DNA of 64,000 nt from Phreatobacter sp. (GTDB lineage Bacteria > Pseudomonadota > Alphaproteobacteria > Rhizobiales > Phreatobacteraceae): contig NZ_JAUYFA010000063.1 of the NCBI RefSeq assembly GCF_030691135.1, positions 1 to 64,000 of the forward strand. Reading direction: 5' to 3'. Made by a program: the position numbers and the translations under genes. The notes under the pieces were generated by a model. The model was not told the DNA's origin. It saw only the letters and a list, made by a program, of their open reading frames with translations, and did no database searches. Positions within the stretch are counted from its first letter, which is position 1. Each line of letters starts with the position of its first letter. Positions 21,061 through 29,209 of this stretch are shown piece after piece.

Positions 21061-21218
21061 GCGCACCTCCCGGTCGCGTCCCGGAGGATGCCGACCGCCT
21101 CTTTCGTCTATTTAGGCGCTGACGGCGTCGCCGTCACCTCCTGCGACGTTGAAGATGGCGAGAGAACAGTCTACCTCTCCGATCCGTCCTGCGACACGTC
21201 TCAGACAGGAGCTCCGCG

Positions 21219-21623
21219 ATGACGGAGATCAGCACCGTTGAGAGCGCGACCGGCCGGCAGCACGCCTGGCCGACAGAGCTCCGGCTGTCCGCCGACCGCC
21301 GCCGGCTGACCGTCACCTATGACGACGGGCACATTTTCGCCCTCGACGCCGAATATCTCCGTGTGGAGAGCCCGTCTGCGGAGGTGCAGGGGCATTCGCC
21401 GTCTGAACGCAAATTCGTCGGGGGCAAGAAGGACGTCCAGCTGATCGGCATCGATCGGGTCGGGCATTACGCGGTCCGCCTGACCTTCGACGACATGCAT
21501 TCCTCCGGCATCTATTCATGGGACTACCTGTATGAGCTCGGACGAGACAAAGACGCGACCTGGACCCGCTACGTCGACGGACTCGCCTCCGCCGGCGCCT
21601 CCCGCGAACGCCCCGGCCGTTGA
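21219..21623 (+). CDS. DUF971 domain protein
   Basis: A 134-residue cytosolic protein. The DUF971 (GBBH-like N-terminal) domain covers residues about 15-115: 'WPTELRLSADRRRLTVTYDDG', given as 17-37, then 'LDAEYLRVESPSAEVQGH', 'VQLIGIDRVGHYAVRLTFDDMH' and 'GIYSWDYLYELGR'. The domain is also found at the front of gamma-butyrobetaine hydroxylases. Stand-alone copies often lie near moa or Fe-S genes, and moaA is the divergent neighbour here. AGGAG, eight bases upstream of ATG, fixes the start. Its last 92 bases overlap the start of the next gene in another frame. Confidence 0.85.
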   Translation: MTEISTVESATGRQHAWPTELRLSADRRRLTVTYDDGHIFALDAEYLRVESPSAEVQGHSPSERKFVGGKKDVQLIGIDRVGHYAVRLTFDDMHSSGIYSWDYLYELGRDKDATWTRYVDGLASAGASRERPGR

Positions 21624-22593
21624 ACTCGGGCCTGACGACCGGCTGAAGCTCGACGAACTCTCCGCCGCGCTCGAAGGGCTCAGCCTCGACCGCCCGGATC
21701 CGCCGTTCGCGGCGGCCGTTGTCGCAGCCCCTGCGTCGCCGGAGCCAACGGTGGTCCGCGAACCCGTCGCCGAGCCGCCCCCGGTCGCGGCCGACCCGGT
21801 TCCCGCTGAACTGCCGCCCGTCATGGCCCCGGAGCCTGTCACGCCCCCGCCGAGCGCCATCGCATCGATGCCTGTTCCACCCGACGCCCCGGCCCCCGTT
21901 CCTGCTCCCTCCCTGCCCACGAGTTCCGCCGCCATGATCCCCTGGATCGAGACCAAGCAATTCACCGTCGACCTGTTTCCCAACTGGACCAAGACCGAAG
22001 GCGACAAGGAGTGGAGCCTCGGCGCGGTCACCGTCGACGTGCCCGCCATCACCAGCCGTCTCGATCAGCTCATCGCCTCCCTCAACGAGGACCAGTGGGA
22101 GATCAAGATGGTCGTGCCGCTCGAAAAGAGCCTGACCTATCACGAGCACCAGAAGGTCGTGCGTGCGGGCAGCCGCCGCGAGCCGGAAGCCGTGCTCGGC
22201 GCCTTCGGCCTCGGATGGGCGGCGGGCACCACGGCCTCGCTGCTGGTCGTCTGCCAGCGGACGGAATGGCTGGAAGCGGCCGATTATCGCGCCCGCATCG
22301 ACGCCCGGAACGCCAAGCTCGCCGGCGTTCAGCGCGAGCGTGACCGGGGGCTCGCCCTCGATCACAACGCCGCCGTCAACGCCAAGATCACCGCGGCCCA
22401 GACGATCCTCGACGACCTCAAGACCCATGGCGTGAAGGTGAAGAAGTCCGGCTTCCTGCGCGGCGAGAAATTCGTCGTCGACGGCGCCGAGTTCGCCAAT
22501 CGCACCGAAGCCGAATCGGCCTTGCGCGCCCGCATGGGCGAGCTAGAGGCCGATCTCGCCGCGCTGCCGCGGCAGTTGAAGGCGATGCCCTGA
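21532..22593 (+). CDS. Hypothetical protein with Pro/Ala-rich N-terminus
   Basis: A 353-residue protein I do not recognise. Residues 1-135 are low-complexity Pro/Ala/Val, with no membrane segment. The C-terminal half (about 136-353) looks folded: 'MIPWIETKQFTVDLFPNWTK', 'WEIKMVVPLEKSLTYHEH', an apolar patch 'AFGLGWAAGTTASLLVVCQ', then a charged helical region rich in Glu and Arg. The start at 21532 overlaps the DUF971 gene by 92 bases. No ATG, GTG or TTG lies in frame near the end of that gene, so the overlap seems real unless translation begins much later. Possible coupling with the DUF971 gene. Confidence 0.65.
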   Translation: MSSDETKTRPGPATSTDSPPPAPPANAPAVELGPDDRLKLDELSAALEGLSLDRPDPPFAAAVVAAPASPEPTVVREPVAEPPPVAADPVPAELPPVMAPEPVTPPPSAIASMPVPPDAPAPVPAPSLPTSSAAMIPWIETKQFTVDLFPNWTKTEGDKEWSLGAVTVDVPAITSRLDQLIASLNEDQWEIKMVVPLEKSLTYHEHQKVVRAGSRREPEAVLGAFGLGWAAGTTASLLVVCQRTEWLEAADYRARIDARNAKLAGVQRERDRGLALDHNAAVNAKITAAQTILDDLKTHGVKVKKSGFLRGEKFVVDGAEFANRTEAESALRARMGELEADLAALPRQLKAMP

Positions 22594-22763
22594 GGCGAGC
22601 GTGGCGGCGAGGGCGCCCCCGCAGGGGCGCGCCGCCGCCGCCGTTCTGGCATCCATTCCGCCTCCCGTGCGTGGCAGCCTCGGCGGTTGCGCACGCGTGA
22701 AGCCGTGCTAGGGTCCGGCCCAAGACGGGATCAAACCCGCATGGATTCATCCTAGGAGGAACT

Positions 22764-23756
22764 ATGACCAAGGCTATCGACAGGCGTACCGTGCTCGGCT
22801 TGGCGGCCGGGACGATCGCTGCCCCTCTGCTCGGCACGGAGGGCTTCGCCCAGAGCTACCCGGCCCGTCCCGTCACCTGCATCGTGCCTTTCGGCGCCGG
22901 CGGTTCGACGGATGTCATCGGCCGTATCGTCTGCGAGAAGCTCACCCAGAGGTTAGGGCAGAGCTTCGTCATCGAGAACCGCGCTGGCGCGGGCGGCAAT
23001 GTCGGCGTCGCGGCGATCGCGCGCGCGCAGCCGGACGGCTATACGATCGGCATGACGACCATCTCCACCCACGGGATCAATCCGAACCTCTTCGGTGAGC
23101 GCCTGCCGTTCAAGCCGATGGACGATTTCGAGTTCATCGGCCTGTCCTCGTCGCAGCCGAACTTCCTCTGCATCCACCCGTCGATCCCGGCCAACAATCT
23201 GGTCGAGCTGATCGCCTATCTGAGGGCCAATCCGGGCAAGGAGAATTTCGGCTCTTCCGGTATCGGCACCTCCATCCACCTGTCGGCCGAGCTCTTCATG
23301 CAGCTCACTGGCACGCGCATGACCCACGTTCCGTTCCGTTCCTCGGCCGCCCTCGTTCAGGGCTTGATCACCGGCGAGGTCAAGCTGTCCTTCGACAACT
23401 TCACCTCGCCGTTCCCCCACTACAAGGCCGGTTCCATCCGCGGCATCGCCGTGACCTCGGCCACCCGGGCCGCCATCGCTCCCGAAATCCCGCCGCTCAA
23501 CGACACCCTCCCGGGCTTCGACATCACCTCCTGGAACGGCTTCGTCGCCCCCAAGGGCACACCGAAGGAGATCGTCGAGGCGCTGGAAAAGGCGCAGATG
23601 GAGGCGCTCAAGGATGCGGCCGTTGTGAAGCGCTTCGAGGAGATGGGGGCCGCTGCGATTCCCTCCACCGGTGCCGAAATGCGCCAGAAAGCCGTCATCG
23701 AGATCGCCAAATTCAAGACGATCATCGAAAAAGGCAACATCAAGCTGCAGAACTGA
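22764..23756 (+). CDS. Bug-family (TctC-type) periplasmic binding protein
   Basis: A 330-residue extracytoplasmic receptor. A Tat-like signal (KAIDRRTVLGLAAGTIAAPLL, residues 3-23) ends before 'FAQSYPARPV'. The Bug core shows 'CIVPFGAGGSTDVIGRI' (anion-binding loop), 'VIENRAGAGGNVGVAAIAR', 'QPDGYTIGM' and 'MTHVPFRSSAALVQGLITGEV'. Bug proteins bind carboxylates and normally serve TctAB permeases. None is adjacent, so this is one of the many orphan members typical of such genomes. AGGAGG six bases before ATG is a strong ribosome site. The ligand cannot be inferred. Confidence 0.88.
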   Translation: MTKAIDRRTVLGLAAGTIAAPLLGTEGFAQSYPARPVTCIVPFGAGGSTDVIGRIVCEKLTQRLGQSFVIENRAGAGGNVGVAAIARAQPDGYTIGMTTISTHGINPNLFGERLPFKPMDDFEFIGLSSSQPNFLCIHPSIPANNLVELIAYLRANPGKENFGSSGIGTSIHLSAELFMQLTGTRMTHVPFRSSAALVQGLITGEVKLSFDNFTSPFPHYKAGSIRGIAVTSATRAAIAPEIPPLNDTLPGFDITSWNGFVAPKGTPKEIVEALEKAQMEALKDAAVVKRFEEMGAAAIPSTGAEMRQKAVIEIAKFKTIIEKGNIKLQN

Positions 23757-23786
23757 CGGCTCTGCCGTGCGGACCCGCCATCGCGC

Positions 23787-24137
23787 TCAGGCGCGGTGGC
23801 GATCGCGGCTGTCGTCGGGTGCCTGGTCCCGGTTCTCGGTCATGTCGTAGTCGCGCATCACCGCCGCGACGCGCAGGCGATAGCCGGCGAACATGCCGTC
23901 CCGTCCCGCCGCCTGCGTCGCCCGATGCATGGCATGGTTGCGCCAGGCCTTGACCGCGGCCTCGTCGCGCCAGAACGACAACGACAGAAGCTTTGTCGGA
24001 TCGGTCAGGCTCTGGAAGCGCTCGACGGAAATGAAGCCATCCATCGCCTCCAGTTCCGGCCGGAGCCTTTTCGCGTGCTCCAGATAGCCGGGGAGGGCTC
24101 CCTCGGCCGGGATCACCTCGAAGATCACCGCGATCAT
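23787..24137 (-). CDS. Antibiotic biosynthesis monooxygenase (ABM) domain protein
   Basis: A 116-residue single-domain protein of the ABM dimeric alpha/beta-barrel superfamily. It opens 'MIAVIFEVIPAEGALPGYLE'; residues 30-50 hold 'PELEAMDGFISVERFQSL' and 'KLLSLSFWRDEAAVKAWRNH'. 'AVKAWRNHAMH', with its conserved Trp-Arg and His, is the family hallmark. The function in this subgroup is unknown (quinol or heme-related monooxygenases are the characterised relatives). ATG 24137 is preferred over GTG 24146 because of its spacing from AGGGTGG. It converges with the Bug gene. Confidence 0.82.
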   Translation of the reverse strand: MIAVIFEVIPAEGALPGYLEHAKRLRPELEAMDGFISVERFQSLTDPTKLLSLSFWRDEAAVKAWRNHAMHRATQAAGRDGMFAGYRLRVAAVMRDYDMTENRDQAPDDSRDRHRA

Positions 24138-24314
24138 CTCATCCACCCTCGTTTTCGCGTCACCTGTCTGGTGTCTAAGACATACCGTCTGCCCTGTCAG
24201 GAGGCGGGCAGGGCGGCGGGCGTTCGCCGGAGAAGGGTATTCGGCTTTGACGCTGGCGGTCGCGGATGATCGGATGGCAGCTTCTCCACGAGTCGTCCTG
24301 CAAGAGCCTCATCC

Positions 24315-24947
24315 ATGACCCTCGGCCTTTTCTTCGCCACCCTCGCCGCCGCGATGATCTATGTGCTCACGCCCGGGCCGGCTTTCCTGGCGATCTTCGC
24401 CCTGGCGGCCAGGGAAGGGCGGATGTCGGGAACATGGTTCGTCACCGGCCACCTCGTCGGCGACCTGCTCTGGGGCACGCTGGCGCTCGCCGCCATCGTC
24501 GGCGTGAACCAGATGGGGCCGCTCCTCTTCGAGGTTCTCGGCCTCGCCTGCGGCGCCTATCTCATCTTCCTCGGCATCAAGGCGCTGATGGCGAGAGAAG
24601 CGGCCGGCACGGCGGTCGTCGGCAGCCGCCATCCCCTGCTCGCCGGTCTCATTTTCGGGCTCACCAATCCGAAGGCCTATCCCGTCTCCGTCGCCATGTT
24701 CACGGTGCTGGTCGGCCATTATTCCGGCCTCTTGACCTGGGACCTCGCGCCGCAGGTCATGCTGGTCGCCTTCCTCGGTTTCATTCTCGCCGACGTGATC
24801 CTGGTCGCCGTCGCCGGCCTGCCGGCAGTCCGTCGCTTCTTCATGACCCATGGGCTGATCGTGACCCGCCTCGTCGGGCTGACCTTCGTGCTCTTCGGCG
24901 CGAAATCCGTGGCGGACGCCGTGCAGAGCTATCGCCAGCGCGCCTGA
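24315..24947 (+). CDS. LysE/RhtB family translocator
   Basis: A 210-residue inner-membrane exporter with six hydrophobic helices. The LysE signature is present: 'VLTPGPAFLAIFALAAREGR' (about residues 17-36), 'LGLACGAYLIFLGIKALM', 'LAGLIFGLTNPKAYPVSVAMF' and 'LFGAKSVADAV'. Relatives export amino acids such as lysine, homoserine or threonine; the substrate is not readable. The ribosome site is weak. The GT39 gene starts 18 bases downstream, so the two may be co-transcribed. Confidence 0.86.
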   Translation: MTLGLFFATLAAAMIYVLTPGPAFLAIFALAAREGRMSGTWFVTGHLVGDLLWGTLALAAIVGVNQMGPLLFEVLGLACGAYLIFLGIKALMAREAAGTAVVGSRHPLLAGLIFGLTNPKAYPVSVAMFTVLVGHYSGLLTWDLAPQVMLVAFLGFILADVILVAVAGLPAVRRFFMTHGLIVTRLVGLTFVLFGAKSVADAVQSYRQRA

Positions 24948-24965
24948 TCGGCTAATCCGCCCGGC

Positions 24966-26501
24966 ATGACCGCAGCGACGAGCGCCAAGCCCTTTCGCCT
25001 TCTGCCCGACGATCCCGGCCGGGCCGCGCTGGTGATCATCGCCGGCTTCACGGCCCTGCGCATCGTCTTCGCGGTCCTGCTCGGCTTCGGCGTAGACGAG
25101 AGCTACACGCTCGGCCAGGCCCGCCGCCTGGCGCTTTCCTATTTCGACCATCCGCCGCTGCATCTCTGGCTCGCCAACATCTCGATGGCCGTCTTCGGGA
25201 TGACATGGGCGGTGCGTCTGCCCTTCATCCTGCTCTTCTCCGGCACGTCCTGGCTGCTGTTTGCCCTGACGCGCCGCCTCTTCGGCGGCTGGGAGGGGGT
25301 CTGGGCCGTCGCCGCTCTCAACGCCTCGCTGTTCTTCCTCGCTTCCCCCGGCACCTGGATCGTCCCGGACGGGCCGCTGCTGTTCTTTCTCGCCGGTGGC
25401 GTGCTGGCGCTGGCCCGGCTGTTCTTTCCCGTGCCGGGCGAGACCCCATCCCCCTGGACGGCCTGGCTCGTCGCCGGGCTCTGCTTCGGCCTCGCCGGCC
25501 TGTCGAAATATTCGGCGCTCTTCGTCGTCGCCGGTCTCGCAATCTTCCTTCTCGCCAGCGAGCATCGGCGCTGGCTCGTCCATCCCGCGCCCTATGCCGG
25601 TGCCATCCTCGCGGCTCTCGCCGTTTCGCCGGTCATCCTCTGGAACATCGCCAACGACTGGGCGTCGCTGCGTTTCCAGGCGGGCAGGGGCGGCGGACGC
25701 GGGCTGACGCTTGCCGCCTTCGCCCAGATGCTGGCCGGACAGTTCGTCTGGCTGGCGCCCTGGATCGCGGTCCCGCTTGCCACCATCGCCGCGCAGAACC
25801 TCCGCCTCCTCAAGGATCCGCCGCGCCTCTTCCTCATGGCGCTGGCGGCCCCGACCATCCTCTATTTCACGCTGCAGTCGCTGTGGTCGGGCTGGGCGCT
25901 GCCGCACTGGCCGATGCCGGGCTGGTTCTTCGTCTTCCCGCTGCTCGGCGCCTGGATGGTGGCCAATCCCGCGGCCAGCCCTTTGCCCAGGGCCTGGGCG
26001 GGATGGAGCGCCGGTCTCGCGGTCGCCATCGTCCTGGTTGTCGGCGGGCTCGGCGCCACGGGCCTTCTGACGCGCATGGGCGTGCCGGTCAGGGCCGATC
26101 CGACCATCGACGCCTTCGACTGGGCGGCGCTGCGGCCCGTCATCGCGGCGAAGGGCGCGGCGCGCGGCGCCGGGCCGGTCGTGGTCGGCCTCACCTGGAA
26201 CGAGGGCGGCAAGATCGACCTCGCCGTCGGCGACCGCGCCGACGTCATGGTGATCGGTCCTGATCCGCGCGGCTTCGCCTTCCGGCAGGTGCCCCGCGCC
26301 TACCAGGGCGCGGATATCCTCATCGTCGCGCTGGCAGGCACATGGGCGCGCCAGCAGGCGACGCTCCAGGGCCAGTTCGCCGTGATCGGGGAGCCGGAGC
26401 GCCTGTCCATCGGCCGCGGCGGGCGGCCGGAGCTCGACCTCGTCGTCGTGCCGGCGCGCGGCCTGAAATCGCTGTCACCGGTGAGCGTGGCGGCGCGTTG
26501 A
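24966..26501 (+). CDS. Glycosyltransferase family 39 (ArnT/PMT_2-like) membrane protein
   Basis: A 511-residue integral membrane protein with about eleven helices. The first periplasmic loop has the GT-C acidic motif 'FGVDESYTLGQARRLALSYFDHPPLHLW', given here as residues 41-68. It contains the catalytic Asp-Glu and the DHPP motif of the PMT_2 domain. 'LSKYSALFVVAGL' and 'ALPHWPMPGWFF' follow. The last 120 residues form a soluble periplasmic part. Such enzymes transfer a sugar from a polyprenyl-phosphate donor to lipid A or another envelope acceptor. The target cannot be assigned. Confidence 0.82.
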   Translation: MTAATSAKPFRLLPDDPGRAALVIIAGFTALRIVFAVLLGFGVDESYTLGQARRLALSYFDHPPLHLWLANISMAVFGMTWAVRLPFILLFSGTSWLLFALTRRLFGGWEGVWAVAALNASLFFLASPGTWIVPDGPLLFFLAGGVLALARLFFPVPGETPSPWTAWLVAGLCFGLAGLSKYSALFVVAGLAIFLLASEHRRWLVHPAPYAGAILAALAVSPVILWNIANDWASLRFQAGRGGGRGLTLAAFAQMLAGQFVWLAPWIAVPLATIAAQNLRLLKDPPRLFLMALAAPTILYFTLQSLWSGWALPHWPMPGWFFVFPLLGAWMVANPAASPLPRAWAGWSAGLAVAIVLVVGGLGATGLLTRMGVPVRADPTIDAFDWAALRPVIAAKGAARGAGPVVVGLTWNEGGKIDLAVGDRADVMVIGPDPRGFAFRQVPRAYQGADILIVALAGTWARQQATLQGQFAVIGEPERLSIGRGGRPELDLVVVPARGLKSLSPVSVAAR

Positions 26502-26508
26502 GGCGGCC

Positions 26509-26719
26509 TTGCATCCGTCAAGTGCGTCCTTCGAGGCTCGCCAACGGTCGATGCTGACGCATCGCCCGGTCTCGCACCTCAGGATGAGGAGGGGTGAGAC
26601 TGGCATACCCGGTCTGGCTGGCGGTTTGGGAGAGCGCCCCAGTTGCCATGCACCAACCTCCTCATCCTGAGGTGCGAGCCTGAAAGGCGAGCCTCGAAGG
26701 ACGCTCTTGACGGATGCAA
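26509..26719. repeat. Long imperfect intergenic palindrome (REP-like element)
   Basis: Outer arms TTGCATCCGTCAA (26509-26521) and TTGACGGATGCAA (26707-26719) are exact complements. Inside them CGTCCTTCGAGGCTCGCC (from 26525) pairs with GGCGAGCCTCGAAGGACG (to 26703). CTCGCACCTCAGGATGAGGAGG (starting 26571, 22 bases) pairs with its complement at 26656-26680. There is no open frame and no transposase. The same words occur, to my recollection, in many intergenic palindromes of Bosea/Bradyrhizobium-type genomes. It may also end the GT39 transcript. Confidence 0.8.
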
Positions 26720-26744
26720 CGCGCCTCTGGATCCCAAAAGACAA

Positions 26745-26768
26745 GGGCGGCGCCTCGCGACGCCGCCC
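26745..26768 (-). terminator. Intrinsic terminator of gabD
   Basis: GGGCGGCG (26745-26752) and CGCCGCCC (26761-26768) form an 8-bp stem with an 8-base loop. On the minus strand it is followed by TTGTCTTTT, a T-rich tract. It lies 26 bases past the gabD stop codon. Confidence 0.75.
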
Positions 26769-26794
26769 CCCGTTCAACTCCGGGATGACCCGGC

Positions 26795-28267
26795 TTACTG
26801 GATGCCGCCGAGCATCATCAGCTTGATCTCGATGAACTCGTCGAGGCCGTAGTGGGAGCCCTCGCGGCCGAGGCCGGATTCCTTGACGCCGCCGAAGGGC
26901 GCCACGTCCGTGCCGACGAGGCCGGTATTGATGCCGACCATGCCGTATTCCAGCGCCTCGGCGACGCGGAAGATGCGGCCGATATCGCGACCGTAGAAAT
27001 AGCTCGCCAGGCCGAACTGCGTGGCATTGGCCAGCGCCACCGCCTCGTCCTCGGTCTTGAACTTGTAGATCGGGGCGAGCGGCCCGAAGGTCTCCTCGTT
27101 GGTCACCAGCATGTCGGTGGTGACGCCGGAAATCACCGTCGGCTCGAAGAAGGTGTGGCCGAGGGCGGAGCGCTTGCCGCCGGTCTCGACCTTGCCGCCC
27201 TTGGCGATCGCGTCCTTCACGTGGGTCTCGACCTTGTCGACGGCGGCCGGCTTGATCAGCGGGCCCTGGTCGATGCCGGCCTCCAGGCCGTTGCCGACCT
27301 TCAGCGCCTTCACCTTGGCGGTGAACTTGGCGACAAATTCGTCATGCACCGATTCCTGCACGAAGATGCGGTTGGCGCAGACGCAGGTCTGCCCCATGTT
27401 CCGGTACTTCGAGACCATGGCGCCCTCGACGGCGGCATCGACATCCGCGTCGTCGAAGACGATGAAGGGCGCATTGCCGCCGAGTTCGAGACCGACGCGC
27501 TTCACGGTGGAGGCCGCCTGCGCCATCAGCAGCTTGCCGACCGGCGTCGATCCGGTGAAGCCGATGAAGCGCACGGTCGGATGCTCGCACCAGACCTTGC
27601 CGATGGGCGCCGCGTCGCCGGTGATGATGTTGATGACACCGGCCGGAATGCCGGCGCGATGAGCGAGTTCGGCCAGCGCCAGGGCGGTGAGCGGTGTTTC
27701 CGGGGCGGGTTTCACCACCATGGTGCAGCCGACCGCGATGGCCGGTGAGCACTTGCGGGTGATCATCGCCGCCGGGAAGTTCCACGGCGTGATGGCGGCG
27801 CATACGCCGATGGCCTGCTTGTGCACGAGGATGCGGTGGTCCGGACGGTGCTGCGGGATGATGTCGCCATAGACCCGCCGGGCCTCCTCGGCGAAGAACT
27901 CGACGAAGGAGGCGGCATAGGCCACCTCGCCCTTGGCCTCCGCCAGCGGCTTGCCCTGCTCCGCCGTCATGATCAGGCCGAGATCGTCGGTATTGGCGAT
28001 CATCAGGTCGAACCACTTTCGCAAGATGTTCGAGCGTTCCTTGGCGGTCTTCTTCGACCACAGCTTGAAGGCCTTGTCGGCGTGCGCGACCGCCTCGCCG
28101 GCTTCCTTCGCGCCGAAGCGCGGCACATGGCCGATGGTCTGGCCGGTGGCCGGATTGACGACGGGATCGATGGGCGTGCCGATCCATTCGCCGTTGACGT
28201 AGCACTGCGACTTCAGGAGCGTCGGGTCCTTGAGCGGCAGGGGCGTGGTCGTCAGGGGCGCGTTCAT
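26795..28267 (-). CDS. gabD: NAD(P)-dependent succinate-semialdehyde dehydrogenase
   Basis: The enzyme oxidises succinate semialdehyde to succinate at the end of the GABA shunt. The 490-residue aldehyde dehydrogenase has the substrate-entry motif 'ITPWNFPAAMITRK' (catalytic Asn), the cofactor motif 'GFTGSTPVGK', the general base 'GLELGGNAPFIVFDDADVD' and the nucleophile 'NMGQTCVCANR', whose second Cys position carries the thiol. Late residues include 'EETFGPLAPIYKF'. 'NFPAAMITRK', 'GNAPF' and 'GQTCVCANR' are typical of GabD rather than betaine aldehyde dehydrogenase. GGAGG five bases before the ATG is strong. There is no gabT adjacent; the class III aminotransferase at 42.7 kb is unlinked. 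Confidence 0.87.
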   Translation of the reverse strand: MNAPLTTTPLPLKDPTLLKSQCYVNGEWIGTPIDPVVNPATGQTIGHVPRFGAKEAGEAVAHADKAFKLWSKKTAKERSNILRKWFDLMIANTDDLGLIMTAEQGKPLAEAKGEVAYAASFVEFFAEEARRVYGDIIPQHRPDHRILVHKQAIGVCAAITPWNFPAAMITRKCSPAIAVGCTMVVKPAPETPLTALALAELAHRAGIPAGVINIITGDAAPIGKVWCEHPTVRFIGFTGSTPVGKLLMAQAASTVKRVGLELGGNAPFIVFDDADVDAAVEGAMVSKYRNMGQTCVCANRIFVQESVHDEFVAKFTAKVKALKVGNGLEAGIDQGPLIKPAAVDKVETHVKDAIAKGGKVETGGKRSALGHTFFEPTVISGVTTDMLVTNEETFGPLAPIYKFKTEDEAVALANATQFGLASYFYGRDIGRIFRVAEALEYGMVGINTGLVGTDVAPFGGVKESGLGREGSHYGLDEFIEIKLMMLGGIQ

Positions 28268-28420
28268 CGGAGCCTCCAGGGCTTGTCGGATGGGGAGACT
28301 TGCGTTCTAGCACCGGCCCGCAAGCGGTGCATCCCGCCCGCCGGCACGGCAGCCAAACGTCAGGTGACATTCCCGCGCATATTCGGCATGACCTGCCGGA
28401 CCTTCACGGAGAGCCCAGGC

Positions 28421-29101
28421 ATGTCGGCCGCCACCATCGTCTTCGATCTCGACGGCACGCTCGTCGATACCCATCCCGACCTGATCGGCACGCTCTCCTG
28501 GCTCCTCGAGGAAGAGGGCCTCGACGCCATGGACATGGAGGCGGCGAAGCAACTGATCGGACACGGCATGAAGCCGATGGTCGAGAAGGCGCTGAAGCTG
28601 AAGGGCAGGGGCGACACCCAGGACGAGATCGAGGCGGTCTATGCCCGCTATATCGCCGTCTACGAGACGCGCCTGACCCGCGAGAGCCGCCCCTTTCCCG
28701 GCATGCTCGACGCACTCGACCAACTGGCCGACGAGGGCATGATCCTCGCCGTCTGCACCAACAAGGTCGAACGCCTTGCGAAGAAGCTGCTCGAGGAACT
28801 GGACATGACGCGCCGCTTCGCCTTCATCGCCGGCGCCGACACCTATGCGCTGCGCAAGCCCGATCCCCGCCACATCCTGCTGACCGTTCGCGATGCCGGC
28901 GGCGACCCCACCCGCGCCGTCATGGTGGGCGATTCCGACACCGACATCCGCGCCGCCCAGGGCGCCGGCGTGCCGGTCGTCGCCTATTCCGGCGGCTATA
29001 CGGCGGTGCCCCTCCAGAGCCTCGCCCCCGACGTCATCATCGACCACTACGACACTTTGCCAGCGACCATCGCGCGCTTGCTGACTTCGCCGAAAGTCTA
29101 A
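28421..29101 (+). CDS. gph: Phosphoglycolate phosphatase-like HAD hydrolase
   Basis: A 226-residue HAD-IA phosphatase that would dephosphorylate 2-phosphoglycolate from DNA repair or photorespiration-like metabolism. Motif I is 'IVFDLDGTLVDTHPDL' (nucleophile Asp and acid Asp). Motif II is the Thr in 'LAVCTNKVE', motif III the Lys in 'LRKPDPRHIL', and motif IV 'MVGDSDTDIRAAQGAG'. The cap domain lies between residues 18 and 85. ATG 28421 follows GGAGAG; an in-frame ATG at 28388 would add 11 residues without homology. HAD enzymes of this group overlap in substrate, so the symbol is a best estimate. Confidence 0.8.
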   Translation: MSAATIVFDLDGTLVDTHPDLIGTLSWLLEEEGLDAMDMEAAKQLIGHGMKPMVEKALKLKGRGDTQDEIEAVYARYIAVYETRLTRESRPFPGMLDALDQLADEGMILAVCTNKVERLAKKLLEELDMTRRFAFIAGADTYALRKPDPRHILLTVRDAGGDPTRAVMVGDSDTDIRAAQGAGVPVVAYSGGYTAVPLQSLAPDVIIDHYDTLPATIARLLTSPKV

Positions 29102-29209
29102 GACGGGGCGTCGGCCCGCCAAGCGATACGGTTAAGCGGCCGTTTACCCTGTTGCGCGACAATTCCCGCAATCTTCTCGTCAATTGACGCGAAGAAAGAG
29201 GGAACGCCG

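Noticed and set aside
21061-21218. Molybdenum-cofactor riboswitch before moaA
   Set aside because: The leader is only about 100 bases with a simple GC-rich stem; I could not find the conserved Moco core, so I do not call it.
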